A DNA stretch of 64,000 bases, from the NCBI RefSeq assembly GCF_018139145.2, contig NC_059500.1:20999437-21063436 (forward strand). The letters run 5' to 3'. A program made the translations under genes and the position numbers. Of this stretch, positions 33,501 to 46,100 are shown piece by piece. Below the pieces are notes generated by a model that worked only from the letters and a program-made list of their open reading frames with translations, was not told the origin of the DNA and searched no databases. Each line of letters opens with the position of its first letter. The stretch's first letter is position 1. Source of the DNA: Gymnogyps californianus. Lineage: Eukaryota > Chordata > Aves > Accipitriformes > Cathartidae.

Positions 33501-36500
33501 GACTAATAAACCCTGAGATGCCTCTAACATATGGGAAGCTGATGCTGCTACAGACTCCTCAGAATAAAAAAAAAGAAAGAGAAAGAGAAGGAAAAAACCT
33601 CAAGCCCTCCAAGTCTCTAAAGTGAAGAAGGGAAAAAAGGGAAAGAATTTATTGCAAGGAATGTTTTTGGCTGAAACACTGTAGTTCAGAATCATCCTCA
33701 ATATTTAGTCTGCTATTATGTAGACAGAAAAAAAAGTGTAAAATCACACCCTACTGGGCCTCTCAGATTAAGCCTTCTGCTACACGTCTGTAACTCGAAA
33801 CAGTCTTCCAAGGCTTGTTTATGTAATGACACCATACAATAAGAGCCTGGCTACAGAGGAAAGCTTTATTGGGCCTTCTAATAAATATTATTGGTGTGTA
33901 GCACTGGAAATGATCCCATTTGGGCTTGTAATGTGCAGTGATTAAGGACTAGACCGTGCCTGTAAAGCAATAGCTTGGCCGTGGGTGCCGGTTAACACAA
34001 AGGCATGCTTTCCAGAGACACCACTCAATGGCCCATCCTCTCCAGACTCGCTACCCATTTCTCTGTCATTCCCCTTACATCCCCACAGGCGCCATGCATG
34101 CACGGCAGCCCCACAATGACGAACCTCCCCCTTCCCCACTCTGCCCAGTCTGAGGAGGTTCATTTCCTAGGGCCTGGGGCTCAGGAAATCTCCAACTGAG
34201 ATCAACTTTTATTGAAAGGGTCAGAGGAAAGACTTTTCTTGCCTCCTCACTCTCTAAATCTGTATCAACACATGGAAAACAAAATGCATAGCTGCGAACT
34301 AGCAAACACCACAGAGCAAGGATCAGCCAGTTGCTGGAATACACACATGGGTGTATGCAATCCTCATAAATTATTTTTTAATGCTTGATAAATAATATTA
34401 AACTGAGCTTATTTCACAGAAGATTTGACTCCTCCAGGTTGCTAGTTTTAGCTCAGTCCACTACAAACTTCTGAAATACACCAGGTCTGACTACAAAAGG
34501 TCTGCTCCCCCCTCCTGCCTGACCGTCTCCTTGTTATTAGCTACATTTTCAGCCTTAGAAAGTAGGCAGTCTTTTTCCCCTGACTGTAATTGGTTACAAA
34601 AGACTCTTCCTTCCATATTTATGTATGTGTACTTCACTCTACCGCAGCACATTATGGAGCATCATAATTGGAATGCATGAGTTCTGTACATTGACTGACG
34701 CTGGACAGAGTTTGGTTGTGTTGCACAGGAGAAGAAACTTGAAAAACATTTACATTTTAGGGAATTAATAATAACTTTCTCTACTTTCTCTATTTTCTAT
34801 TGGTATGGCTCTTACAGCGTTTAACAATTTGAAGAAAGAGGAATTTTATAACAGAGTAGTTCTGCAACAAGATTGCCTGGCCCCCTCTTCTAAATACAAA
34901 ATTTCTAATTCTTTAAGCCAAGTGTTGAATTCTTAAGAACTCCTTTAGTTACTCCTGGGATAAATTTCTCCATTCCTTTCTTGCAAGTTGAATGATTTTG
35001 GCAAGAGAGTAAGAGAAACAGAAATAATAACACTAATAATAGGAAAAGGATTTGTAATGTTAATTTTAAATGTTGCATTCCAAAACCTGCTGAATTATTT
35101 TTCCTGTGATTCCAAAAGCTGTACTAGTTCTTGGCAATGCTCAAAACTATCCCCTTACTGCTTCATGCTGCTTTGTTTCCTACAAATCTGCTGACAACAT
35201 CTTTCCAAACTGTTCCAAAGGAAACAAAACAGCATGTCTGCAAAGTTAAGCCTCTTTTGAAACTGGCTTCTAAGTGTACAGAAAGATGATGTACAGGAAG
35301 ATACTCCTCTGAAATCATGCTGAAGCAAAGGAATTCACATTCAAAAGGAAAAAGCAACATAGAACTCCACAAAAATAATAGGAAAAAAATGTAATTTGCA
35401 ATCAGACAGTTCTAAGTGCCAATAATGCTCCATAACGAGATGCTATCTTGTTGTTGAGGTCAAAGGCATAATATAAATATGAGGAAAAAAGTGAGATTTT
35501 TCTGTACTAAAAGGATCTTAATCTTAAACTTTTTTCTTCGACAAACAAAATTCACCTCTTTGCAAAGCACCTGAATGAACGTGTTTATTTGAGGGTTAAT
35601 TAGTGTAATATACTGGTCATATCAATTACAAGAGATAACTTACCAACATGGGAATAAAAATTTAAAGATATGTCTAATACAGACTTACGTCTAGAAGTGT
35701 AGGGAAATGTATTTTCAGGAAGTACTTACTGAAAGGAGTGTGAATATGTGAAGAAAAAAATGAAGCTTGAAATATCCCACTGTCTTGGCTCGTGCTCTCT
35801 CTCTCTCACTCTTTGTACTTGGAAACACTGAACATGGGGTCAGCAATGAGCCAGCTCCTGCAGGTGCATGAAATCAGAAACTAAGTATGTGGAGGGGGAG
35901 AGGAAAAAAAAGAAAGAAGAAAGAAAACAATAATTATGGCAGCATACCAAATTCCTCTCTCACGAGCAGATGGACACAGAGGAGGATGTGTTTTGCAACT
36001 GGACGTTCTTTAGATGACAATGGGAAAAATCTGAAATTGCAACAGAGCTCAATACAAAGCCAAGCAAAGCAAGAGCAACTGGAAGAGCTGTTACAGGCAG
36101 CAAAGACTGTAATGTGCTCCTTTGTTAAGTCGGTTGATAACAAAATAGAGTGGTGCATGTAAAATTCAAAAAGCACATAAACAGTTTTACTATTGCCAAA
36201 AGACAATCCTGAAGGACCTCTTTAAAAAAAAAACAAGATCAAGAGCCTGGAAAAAATGTCTGAATAAGCTGTGTGGCATGACTGACTCATGCAGTTACCA
36301 AGCTGCTCTTCATCCATACTTTGTGACTGAATTAGTCATTAGAAATCAAAGAAAACAGTTAAGGAGGAAACATGACTGTCTAGGCTTAGCTTGTTTGTAA
36401 CTTTGGCCATGTGACGTAGCAAGGTTCTAACTTTATCCTTTTAATTCTATTCTGGTTTTTAAAATTTGCCCACTAAACTGAAGACCTCTGCATCGTTGCT

Positions 36501-36829
36501 TTTGTGCATTGTCTCTGTTATGGCAAACCAATTTGAAAATTCTGAGATTTTTGTAAAGGGAAATATTTTCCCATCCTTGATTATTTGGGTGTCTCCTCCT
36601 TGCAGCTTGTACAATCTATCTACAGGTTTCTTGAACAGCGGGCAGCTGGACACAAATACCTGCTACATACCCTTTTTACTCATAAAAGGTATTTGCAAGC
36701 TCTCCTTCCAATGAAAGACTACTTGTCCTTTTCATATGCAGTATCAATTATGTTCTTAAATGTTTGACTACATATGTATGCTGATGTTCATCTTCCTAGG
36801 ACCATAGGTAACTTAATCAATTTATAACA
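30586..36829. other. Intergenic DNA, nothing certain
   Basis: No exon recognised. Moderately GC-richer at 32,740-33,330 with open frames on both strands (103 and 107 codons) but no domain. Purine-rich runs lie at 33,566-33,597 and 35,889-35,925. The 33,815-33,960 part looks conserved-element-like (findings). Confidence 0.45.
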
Positions 36830-37600
36830 TTCATCTTCTTCCACCAAACAGTTGTGTCAACTGCGTATTTTAACAGTTATGATTGGGAAACATCTTCCTG
36901 GTCATAAATAAAACAGTGAAAAAAGAAAAAAAGTAATATAGTGCCATGATCAAAACTCTGTCCAAAAAACTGGAATAAGAATTTCCTCATTTTTGTATTA
37001 CTTTCCTTTAATTATTTATTCATTCTTTACTAATTATTGATAGAACTTTACCAAAGATTCTTTTATTTTATTTGACAGACCCATAATTATACACAGCATC
37101 AAAAGCACCTTTAAAAACATTGGTTTAACATTAGTTTCCTTCCAGTTCTGTGGAATATCCCATGTTTTAAAAAGTATGGAAAACCAGTGTTAATGGATCA
37201 GAGAGGTCACCAGCTAGCTTCTTTACCGCAATCTTGTTTTGAATACTTAAAAACTCTTCGAATAATTTAGACCTGATGATTTAACTGTTTAACATCCTTC
37301 AGAGTTGTATAATACCTGACTGCAATATAAGAACATTTATTGAACACTTTACTACTGACAATCCCATCATTTCCATGTGATAATGAATAAATGCAATTTT
37401 TAGGCTTCATTTTGATCCTTGTAATCTTAAAACACACAGTTTGATTTTATTTCAACTTTTATTCCAATCAATTTTTTATAATTCCCTCTACTAGTTTCTG
37501 TGTATTTTGATTACTTTTTATATGTTGTTTGAATATTCAATGATCAATTCTAACTGATACTTTTACTTACCTCCTATTAGTTTGTAGCTTAAACAGTCCT
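36830..37600 (-). mobile_element. Ancient CR1-clade LINE fragment (ORF2, minus)
   Basis: On the plus strand the sequence follows the complement of an old CR1 ORF2: 'TTTCCTTCCAGTTCTGTGGAAT', 'GGTCACCAGCTAGCTTCTTT', 'AGACCTGATGATTTAACTG', 'AACATTTATTGAACACTTTAC', 'CCCATCATTTCCATGTGATAATG' and 'CTTCATTTTGATCCTTGTAATC'. The order matches the element's endonuclease-to-RT linker and early RT region as seen in turtle and bird genomes. Frame wholly broken. The first 240 bases are less certain than the rest. Confidence 0.65.
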
Positions 37601-39608
37601 GCTCTTTGTTTCAGTGGCAGAAATGTAGTTTGGGAGCATGTAGTATGGTATTTCTGTAACAGGATCCAGTTATCATTCATATGTTTCCTCTTTAAGACAC
37701 ACAGATATTTTATTTAAAAAAAAATACTGGCATTCAGTCATCATTTTGTTTGCACAACAGAAATGCAGCAACATTTAAACAAGTACTATTTTTAAAAATC
37801 CATGATGTCTGTCTGCTAAGCTGAAGACTAAGTTCCCATGTGTTGAACACAACTATTTTTAGGTTAGTGAATTGTCATTAATAACTTTTAGGCCTTTTTG
37901 GGATGCTTCTATTCTGGCGGCATGAGACCCTAGATGTCAATCAGACTGAATTTTTCACCCCAGTAATGTAGGTTGATTTTTTCCTTCCATATCTAGATAG
38001 ACAATTCAAATGCTGCCATCTTGTTCTTGAGTGCAATTTGGTGGCTTGTAGCATACCTCCTGGTGTCTGCTCTCCAGTGCTCTGTCATGACTTTGCTCCG
38101 TAGCTATTCAGTATCACCTGTGACAAAACAAGCTATTTCTGACAGGTATCTGTTGGCTTTCTGTTCTTGCCAATTCAGTTAGAGTGGCCAGAGCCCCTGG
38201 TCCCTGTCCTGCAGACCTCTCCATCACGCTTCAGAAACAACAGGATGAACTTTTTCTGAGAAAACGTAGGTTCTCATTTTCAGTTTCATTTCTTCCTAGT
38301 CTCATGTCTTCCTGACCTAGCATAATTGGTTTCTCTGCCAACAAACATGGAGGATCATATAACCTAACTAAAACCCTTCTTCCCACAGAATACCCTAAAA
38401 AATCAAACCCTTCTACTTCACATCTTATCACCAGTTTCTAGTTCATTTCCTTTGACATCTGAACATGAAAGGTCTTAATTATAGTAACTTGGACTTCCTT
38501 TTGCTTCTGCATCCCTCAGTATCATACATTGTATGTAATTTGTAATTTTATTAAGAAGGAATGAAACTTTATCTAGCTCAAGACTAAATTATTCATTTTG
38601 TTTAACATTTTAAGCTATGTTGAAATGAAAAATGCCATAATAACTCTTTTAGTGAAAAACCTGTTGTAGTATTTAAAATAAAAATATTGGCACTTCTGAA
38701 ATAAATTGTTTCATTTGGAAAATGTTGAAGAAGTGTCTAAACCTTAAATTAAAAACTCTTCCTCTTGATCCAGGAGTCTTCTTAAATGAATTCAACCTCA
38801 ATAATTAGCTAATGTAAGTATTCCACCCCTACTCCCTGATATCATTATTACCACTGGACAAAAATTCACACGCATTCTAATTCTGTATACTTAATACCAA
38901 AGAAAAATATTGGCAAAAATTAGTAGCTAAAACACCACAGCAACAGATGCCTTACAGCATAAAGACACTTGCAGCTAGGTACATCTTCTGCTGAAACCTA
39001 CAGCCAAATTTTGATTGCCAGCAAGCAGTAAGAACAGGTTTGCAGAAGTCAGTATTGTAACCAAATATACTGGGATCATGGCTGTGAAGAGAACGTGGTA
39101 CCAGCCATGGCATAGCATGGCCATTACCACATTTGCTTGCTACAGCCAGGAAATAGATAAGAAATTGATTAAAAATAAGGAAAAATGGTAAAAGTAAGTA
39201 CAATATTATCCTTGGGACACTTTATGACTTCTCTGTTTCGACTTCACTCCTGATGCTCATCTCTACAAAAGCAAATCAAGTGATTATCAAATTTTACAAA
39301 TCTCCCCAATGTACAACTGTCCTACTCACCATAGCACTGATCACAGTCACATCTTGACATTTCATGATGTGAACAAGTCAGCTATCATGTATTGGCAGTG
39401 AGGAACTACTGAAGAACAACTACTTGAAAACAGACAGTCTGGGCTCTTTAATGAAGGATTCTTGCATCAACAAAGCATGAACTTATCCAGACTGAAAGAT
39501 AATACCTTCGTTTGCGTGTAAAAAAGATTTTGCAGTGTGTCCAAGGACAGATAATTATTTGCACAAAGACTAATGACAAATTCTTAGAGAGACCCTCCAA
39601 AATGGTTA
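37601..39608. other. Intergenic DNA, nothing certain
   Basis: AT-rich. The part to about 38,450 may be further decayed LINE sequence, but no block could be placed with confidence. Confidence 0.4.
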
Positions 39609-39630
39609 TTCAATAGCATATGCTATTGAA
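39609..39630. repeat. Perfect 22-bp palindrome
   Basis: TTCAATAGCATATGCTATTGAA is fully self-complementary with no spacer, centred on GCATATGC. It could extrude as a cruciform or bind a dimer; no repeat family attached. Confidence 0.85.
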
Positions 39631-40499
39631 GTGAACGTGATATAACAAAGGACCTGAATTCTAACAATACTGCCAACAATGCCTCTAAACAGATCAAAAG
39701 TGACAATGAGGCTCAGAGCAAGGGTGAAGGAGTCAGAGGCTCAGATGGTAGTTTCATTAATCCTTCCATCAAGGGTCAAAGGATCAGACCAGGACAGATT
39801 CATCCTACAGATGAAAGGAGGGCTGCACAGATGGTTCACCAGGAGGGCTTTAGTTTCCTTGACTTTGGGAACATGCTCCATAAGCCATTGGTGGAGGGTG
39901 GTTTCTATGTCATGAAAAGGGTTTACACATCTTTGCATGACATTCACTAGCTTTACAGAAGAGACTCTTCAGCTGCGACCGACTGGAAACAAGAAAGTGC
40001 AACAATCTGGGTAAAGTCCCTTAAAGCTAGAAGGATAAAGTTATTCGTAGCAGCATCATAGAAAGGAAGGAAGTTCAGTGAACCGACTCACTGTTATATG
40101 TTCGTGATTTCCGTGCACCGACACAAGATTGGGAAACAATCAAGAAGACACATAAGTATTAATTCAAGATGAAAGCTGTGATTTAACTGACGTAACAGAC
40201 TTTTGTTAGGTAGAGTGATGTGGTTAGAAGGAAAGATTTAGAAAATATTGATATGTGTCTCAAGAAGCAAGCAAGTCCTAGCTTTGCGGGAACACAGACC
40301 TTCTGACAGTCTCTGATAATGATTAAGGCAGAACATGGGAGCCCAGCAATCAACACGTTCAGATGAATGAACTGCAGGATTTCAAAAAAGACATGGAAAT
40401 TAAGGCAATTATGAAAGAAAAGATCACAGATTATCTGAAAAATTGAAGAATTCTAATCATGTAGTCATGATGTGTTTCACCATTCTGGGTTCTCAGGGG
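39631..40499. other. Intergenic DNA, possibly 5' part of the CR1 at 40.5 kb
   Basis: No clear exon. Purine-rich plus strand similar in flavour to the following CR1, but no block could be placed, so the element's 5' end is left at about 40,500. Confidence 0.4.
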
Positions 40500-41471
40500 A
40501 GCAGCATCATCTGGGATCTTCAAGAAATCACAGAAGACAGAAAAGGCACCAGTAAACTGGCAAAGGCACATCTGGGTAATTTAGAAAGGAAAAGAAGTTA
40601 CAGAAAATTTTAGTGCAGACATGTAGCTTCAGTTCTGAGAAAAAAATGTTGAACCAGCCAGATATTTTGCCAACATCATCAGAAAATACCATTTAAAAAA
40701 AAAAAAAAAAGGAAAAAAAAAGAAAAAAAAAAAGAAAAAGTGATGAACAAGTCAGCAAGGATTTGTCAGGAACAAATTATGTCAAACCAATCTAATTTCG
40801 TTCTGTGACAGAATAACATACCTTATGGATACAGCAGAAGCAGAAAATGTCATCTTTTTAATTGAGTAAGGCATTTGACTCTGTCTCATATAACATGCTC
40901 ATAAGCAAGCTAGCAAAACATGTAGAGATGAAATTGCTTAAGGTAGATGCAAAAATGATTAGAAAGCTGTATTCAGACAGCAGTTGTTGTTCTCTGTCTT
41001 AAAGAAGGAATTTACCAAAGCTGAAGGTATATATTCTCATCCTGTAATATCAAAGTTTTTATTAATGATTTAGATGAGAAAGCATGCTTATTAAATTTAC
41101 CATATCCTAAGCAAGCTGGTAGGGGCTGCAAACATTCTTAAGGGCAGGACTGAAATTCAAAAGGATCCTCACAAACTGAATGAAAGAAAAAGAGAAGAGG
41201 GGCGCAAAAAAGCAAGGAAGCTTCAGAAGGGTTAAGTAGGAAGAGTCAGCTGAATAGAGAATGAAAAGCCTCCTGGGCAGCAGTCCTACTGGCTAGTCTG
41301 GTGGCTATGGTGAAATCATAAGGTGAACTTCAGTCAATAAAGTTTCAAAAAAAGCCAAGCATAATTTGGGGATACATGACAGGACTATAATTTCTAACTA
41401 CAGAATTAATCCCTCACCTTCTACCTCTACGGCATTACTGATGCACAGCGTAACATGATCAGTTTTAGGCA

Positions 41472-41860
41472 ACACAGATTCACAGCATAATTTAGGCTGG
41501 AAAGGACCTCTCAACGTCATCTAGTCGAACACTCTACTCAAAGCAACACTAGCTTCCAAGCTAGATCAGATTGCTTAAGATCCTGATCAGAGGAGTTTTG
41601 AAACTCCAAGGATGGAGGTTTCACAGCCTCTCAGAGCTCCTGTTTCAGTGCTTGGCCGCTCTTACTCCTGGTATTCAGTTAAAATTTCCATTGTTGCAAC
41701 CGGTGACCATTGCCTCACATGCTCTCACTGGGCACCCTAGAAGAATTTGGCTCTGTCTTCTCTATACAGTGTTAGGTCATTGAAGACAGCAACTAGTTCC
41801 CTCCAGCCTTCTCTTCTCCAGGCTAAACAAACCCAGCTCCCTCAGCCTCCCCTTATGGGT
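41472..41860 (-). mobile_element. Younger CR1 LINE inserted in the older CR1
   Basis: Minus-orientation CR1 3' part: 'CACAGATTCACAGCATAATTTAGGCTGGAAAGGACCTC', 'CATCTAGTCGAACACT', 'GTTTTGAAACTCCAAGGATGGAGG', 'CCTTCTCTTCTCCAGGCTAAAC' and 'AGCTCCCTCAGCCTCCCC', in order from the 3' end inward. Its 5' side passes into a GT/G-rich run (41,857-41,900). The host element stops at TTTTAGGCAACA and resumes at GCCACAAAAAGACC, bases that are neighbours in CR1, so little or no host sequence was lost. Confidence 0.88.
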
Positions 41861-41873
41861 GTGTGTGTATGTT

Positions 41874-41894
41874 GGGTGGGGTGGGGAGGTGGGG
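41874..41894 (+). repeat. G-quadruplex motif at the 5' edge of the inner CR1
   Basis: GGG-T-GGGG-T-GGGG-AGGT-GGGG follows a (GT)5 run. It meets the standard four-run rule with loops of 1, 1 and 4 bases. Confidence 0.8.
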
Positions 41895-42315
41895 TGTGGA
41901 AGCAAGCAAAGCCACAAAAAGACCTTAAAGTAAAAATGTTAAAAAGTCCAGAGAAGAGCAACTGAGAATAATCAGATGTCTAGAAAACATGACCTGTGGG
42001 GAAAAATTAAAAGGACTGGCATTGCTTAGCTCAAAGAAGATAAAACTGATAGGGGAACATGGTAGCAGTGTTCAAATAAGTAAAAAAGACGTAGAGAAAG
42101 GGAGAGGAGAACACCTTGTTCTCCACATCAATGGCAGGTAGAACAAGAGGCAATGGACTTAAATTGCATAAGGGAGCATAAGATTAGATTAGGAAAAATT
42201 TCCTAAGGGTAAGGAAGGTGAAGTACTAGAACAGATTGCCTGGGGAGATTGTCAAATATTCATCACTGGTGAGTTTTCGAAACAGATTGGTATAGTTTGT
42301 CCTGACATGGGGCAC

Positions 42316-43076
42316 AGAACAGACTAGTATTCAAGTCCTATTTTCTGTGCTTTTGTGTACATAGCTGACTGAAGAACAGTTTTGCAGCCCAGAAATATGG
42401 CAACTGAACAAGAATAAAGGATCCTCAATCTGATAAAAAGCATTAATCAAAGCAAGTGTGTGACGGCTTCAAGGCAGGGACTAGAAATAATTTGAGGGGA
42501 AATAAAACATCAAGGTTTACTTTCTGTCTTTATAAAAAATACATTACATTCGTGATAAAGGTCTCACTTCCATCATTCTGTCAGAACTGGCAGATACTAT
42601 AGGAGGAGCTGCATCTGCTTCCTCAATGCACTGATGCTATTAAGATGAAATGAGTGTACAGAAGAGTATCATATATATGTGTGTGTGCATATCAGAGAGA
42701 GAGGTTTCACTGAGAACAGAACTCTTTCAGAAAAGATGCCAAATCCATTCTGGAGTAGAAGTCTGTAACTGGAATGCTACAGACTGTACAGGGGCCAAAC
42801 ATGATCAAAGACATCAGCCAACTAGGAAGCAATTAAGATTTATGTGGGAGACTGTGAAAAAAGCAGAAATTCGGTCACATCACCCTGCCATGATACCACA
42901 CCAACTGAAGAGAAAAAGTCTCCTGCAAAAGTAAGAGTTAAACTTGCTGGGATTCTATTAAAGCCATAGGAGGCTTTAATAGGCTAGTACATCACTTGCA
43001 CATATGGCAGATGCGTAAGACTTACATCAACCTCCAGAAATACTGCAAACGGCAGAGATGGAAGGACTAACAAGAC
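42316..43076. other. Intergenic DNA, nothing recognised
   Basis: AT-rich with a short (TG)n near 42,677-42,687. No exon or repeat family recognised. Confidence 0.5.
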
Positions 43077-43132
43077 CAAAAAAAAAAAGGCAGGGGGAGA
43101 GGGAGTGAAAGAGAGGTGGAGAGAGAGAGAAA
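43077..43132 (+). repeat. Purine-rich (GA) tract
   Basis: A10 followed by G/A-rich sequence ending in (GA)n, with only a few pyrimidines. Simple-sequence, possibly triplex-forming. Confidence 0.7.
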
Positions 43133-46100
43133 CACATGACTAGAACTACAATCCAGATACCTTAACAAACTTAACAAACTATTTCCTTCTGAACACATCT
43201 GTATGCTCAGAAGACAATGTCTTGTGCTAAGCAGATCACTCCTGGTTACACATATGTATTTCAGCAAACCCATACCTGCGTTTTTCCAGTACAATTACAT
43301 GGCAGGAACCGGTGCTACAGTGGACACTGACTTCTCAATTTGCAGAGAATTATTCACAACCTCGGGAAAGAAAAAGGACAATAAAAACCAGAGGTATAAG
43401 AACAGCCCCCTGAAACATCACCACTTCAGCAGAACTGGAGGTGAGGCAATCTGCTGCCGTGACAGGAGTTATACTTGCCCCACCTGCAATGTCCACTGAG
43501 TGCTTTACTCAATATATCAGTCTGCATTACAACAGTGTCCCAAAATCCCAAGGAAAATATCTTCTTTCTCAGAAAGGATTACTTAGCAACATATTTTTAT
43601 AAAATGCATGTTAAAATATGCATCGGTATCTTTCATCACACATATGTGCGTATGTTGGATGAGATTCAACACGTGTTTAATAGACACCCACAGATGGCCT
43701 CCACCCAAACTGTGAGGACTCGGAGGTGTCCACTGCTCACTGGTCATCGCTGAGAGGGGAGGTATCTCAGCCTTCACACCAAATCTGTGCCCTGTGCAAG
43801 CACCGTTTAGAGGTGAAGTTTTCGATGTTTGTCAAGGCCATAATACCCACTAGGTAAAACTCAGTGTGTTTTCAAGAGTTTTATCTTTCAGAGATACAAG
43901 AGTTACTGTGCAGCAATAAACAGCCGTTCAAATTTTTGTCTTCATGAACCAACATTAGGCAAGTATAAATACCCAATTTTAAGGTAATTGCTGTTTCCCT
44001 TTGTTAGGCAGTTTCAGCTGAAGTCCCAGTGAAAAACAAGAAACTGCTTTTCCTTTTGTCAGAGTCCCTTGAGACAAAGCATTACAAGCATTTTTTAAAT
44101 TTCTTTTTCCTTCACAGAAAGAATCATACCAAAGGAGTGCAACATTACTTCTGTCACAGTAGAAATGATTTACTGATTATTCATTTTAGACAGATAGTTC
44201 TTGGTCATCTAAACTAACTTAAAAACCTGAGAATTGTGCATTTTAACACATGTATTCAGGTTAGAACAAGACAGTGAACATACAGTGTCTGTTTAAAGTA
44301 CATGTTAAAAAAAAGTATGAACACCAGAATTTGGTACACCTCAGCTTCAGCTATTCAAATCTTCATAACATGAGCAGTGTGTCAGCCACTGCTTTATTTG
44401 TTTTTTTTAAAAAGTTTGTATTTTTTCAAGTTTTGAGAAAAAGCAAAACAATTTTACTTGCTTAATGATCATCATGTTGTCTCACATTAGTCACACAGTA
44501 ATATAACATGTTTTTAAAGTGCTGGTATATGCTTCATTGTAAGGCGCCATCGCTGCTTTTCCCCCATTGCCCTCCCCGTTCTACATCTGGTAAATATGAC
44601 CATTCCAATCCACTGAATCCTACAATTCTTACACTTTTAGTTTCTAATATAACGTACCCACCTGAATACAAAAATAGTACTATTCTTAGGTTCCTGGATG
44701 GGAGTCTAAAATATTGCCTTGAGTTTCAACTAGAAAAGTTAAGCCTCTGTTTTCTTGTCTGCATTCTCCTGATGCCATGAAATGGTTTCCATGTTGCATT
44801 TCAGAGACTGTAAGGGTGGGTGAGGGATCCCAGCACAACTGGAAAAAAAAAATGCTTTGGGACTCTTCTGTATTTAAACTGATACATAAAAACAGCATAG
44901 GAAATTTTGTAATTAATGTACTCAGTCCTCTTACACCTTTAAATTATGCTTATTGTTTTAAAATTAATAAATATACTTACTTTTTTTGTTTATAGTTGGA
45001 CTTAAAATGATGTCAAAATATAATTTTTAATTATTTGACTTAAAAAACTTCATTAAACCACAATGATTTTTACTTTCACTTTGTCCCCCAATTTTAACAT
45101 ACATGTTGGGAGAGCTGGAAAAAAAAAGAAAGGTCCAAGTAAAATACTGTGAAAACCCAAATACGGTAAATAAATTGATATACCTGTTCTGAATGACCAA
45201 TGCGAGGAGAAAAGTTAGATAGCTTAGGGGGTTTCCCCTATGGGGAAAAAAGAATAAAAAAAAAAAGGACATCTTTATAAAAACGTAATTTTTAAAATGA
45301 AATCAGACGCAAAATAGGGTTCTTAGATAACAAGAAATAGCATAGACAGAGGTGGTGTGTGTAAGATAACAATGGTTAAAATGAAGAAGAGGTTACACCG
45401 TGACTTCTGGTTAGTGGAGCAGAACTTCATTAGAGGTCAATCAGGTGGCACAGCATTAAGAAGCCATTGATCAAAGGAGCATGAAGGTGTTGCACGCCAG
45501 TATACTCATTCTAGATGAGGACTGAGGTGAGAACATCTAGTGGTTCATACTCTTGGTTGAGTTACTTTGCACCTCGTTAACAGTGTATCTATTCCATTTT
45601 ATTTTCCTCAGCAAAACCGTAAACGTGAGACATGAAAGCATGATATTAATTCGCAGGGGGAGAAAAAGAAACAGAACATACCAAAAGATACTCTTAAAAG
45701 AAATTTTAATTAGACCATCTGTATGATAAATATAATGGAAAGGATATGGCCCTCTGGAAAGAATTTGTGTTCATGACAAATAAAACTCTGGTCACTTCTA
45801 CATTGAGCATCTGAAGAGCTTATCACTGAAAACAAATATCACAGTGATGTCTGTTAACAAACTAACTGAACTGATGGTAAACTAGATACTCCTTTGGATA
45901 CATACATGCCAAGATTGTGAGCTCTTCTGCAGTAAAGATGCATTTAATTCCATGTATCTTACATAGAGTTTGCAAACGTAAATGTTCTGTTTAAGCAGGC
46001 ATGTAACAACGTGTTGTTGTGAGCAGATACTTGCATTTCGCGGTAATCAGTTAAGATTTATGGCCAATGGCTTTTGTTGCTATTATAAAGGGGAGTCTCA

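Larger units (their letters stand above)
40500..42315 (+). mobile_element. Old CR1 LINE, interrupted by a younger CR1
   Basis: ORF2-to-3' CR1 sequence in plus orientation. Blocks in order: 'CAGAAAATTTTAGTGCAGAC' (about 40,602), 'CAAGGATTTGTCAGGAACAAATTATG' (40,758), 'AAGGCATTTGACTCTGTCTC' (40,867; the KAFDTVS motif), 'TTTATTAATGATTTAGATGAG' (41,057; FINDLDE), 'CAAGCTGGTAGGGGCTGCAA' (41,113), 'TTTTAGGCAACA' (41,463), then after the insert 'AAGTCCAGAGAAGAGCAACTG' (41,944), 'GAAAACATGACCTGTGGG' and 'CTAGAACAGATTGCCTGGGGAG' (42,225). The catalytic FADD segment reads LPYP-like, so the RT is dead. An A-rich run (40,695-40,740) lies inside it. Confidence 0.8.

Noticed and set aside
40695..40740. A-rich run as a retrocopy tail
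   Set aside because: It lies inside continuous CR1 ORF2 sequence, so it is an internal expansion.
41571..41965. 70-codon and 72-codon frames as genes
   Set aside because: They lie in the inner CR1 and its G-rich edge.
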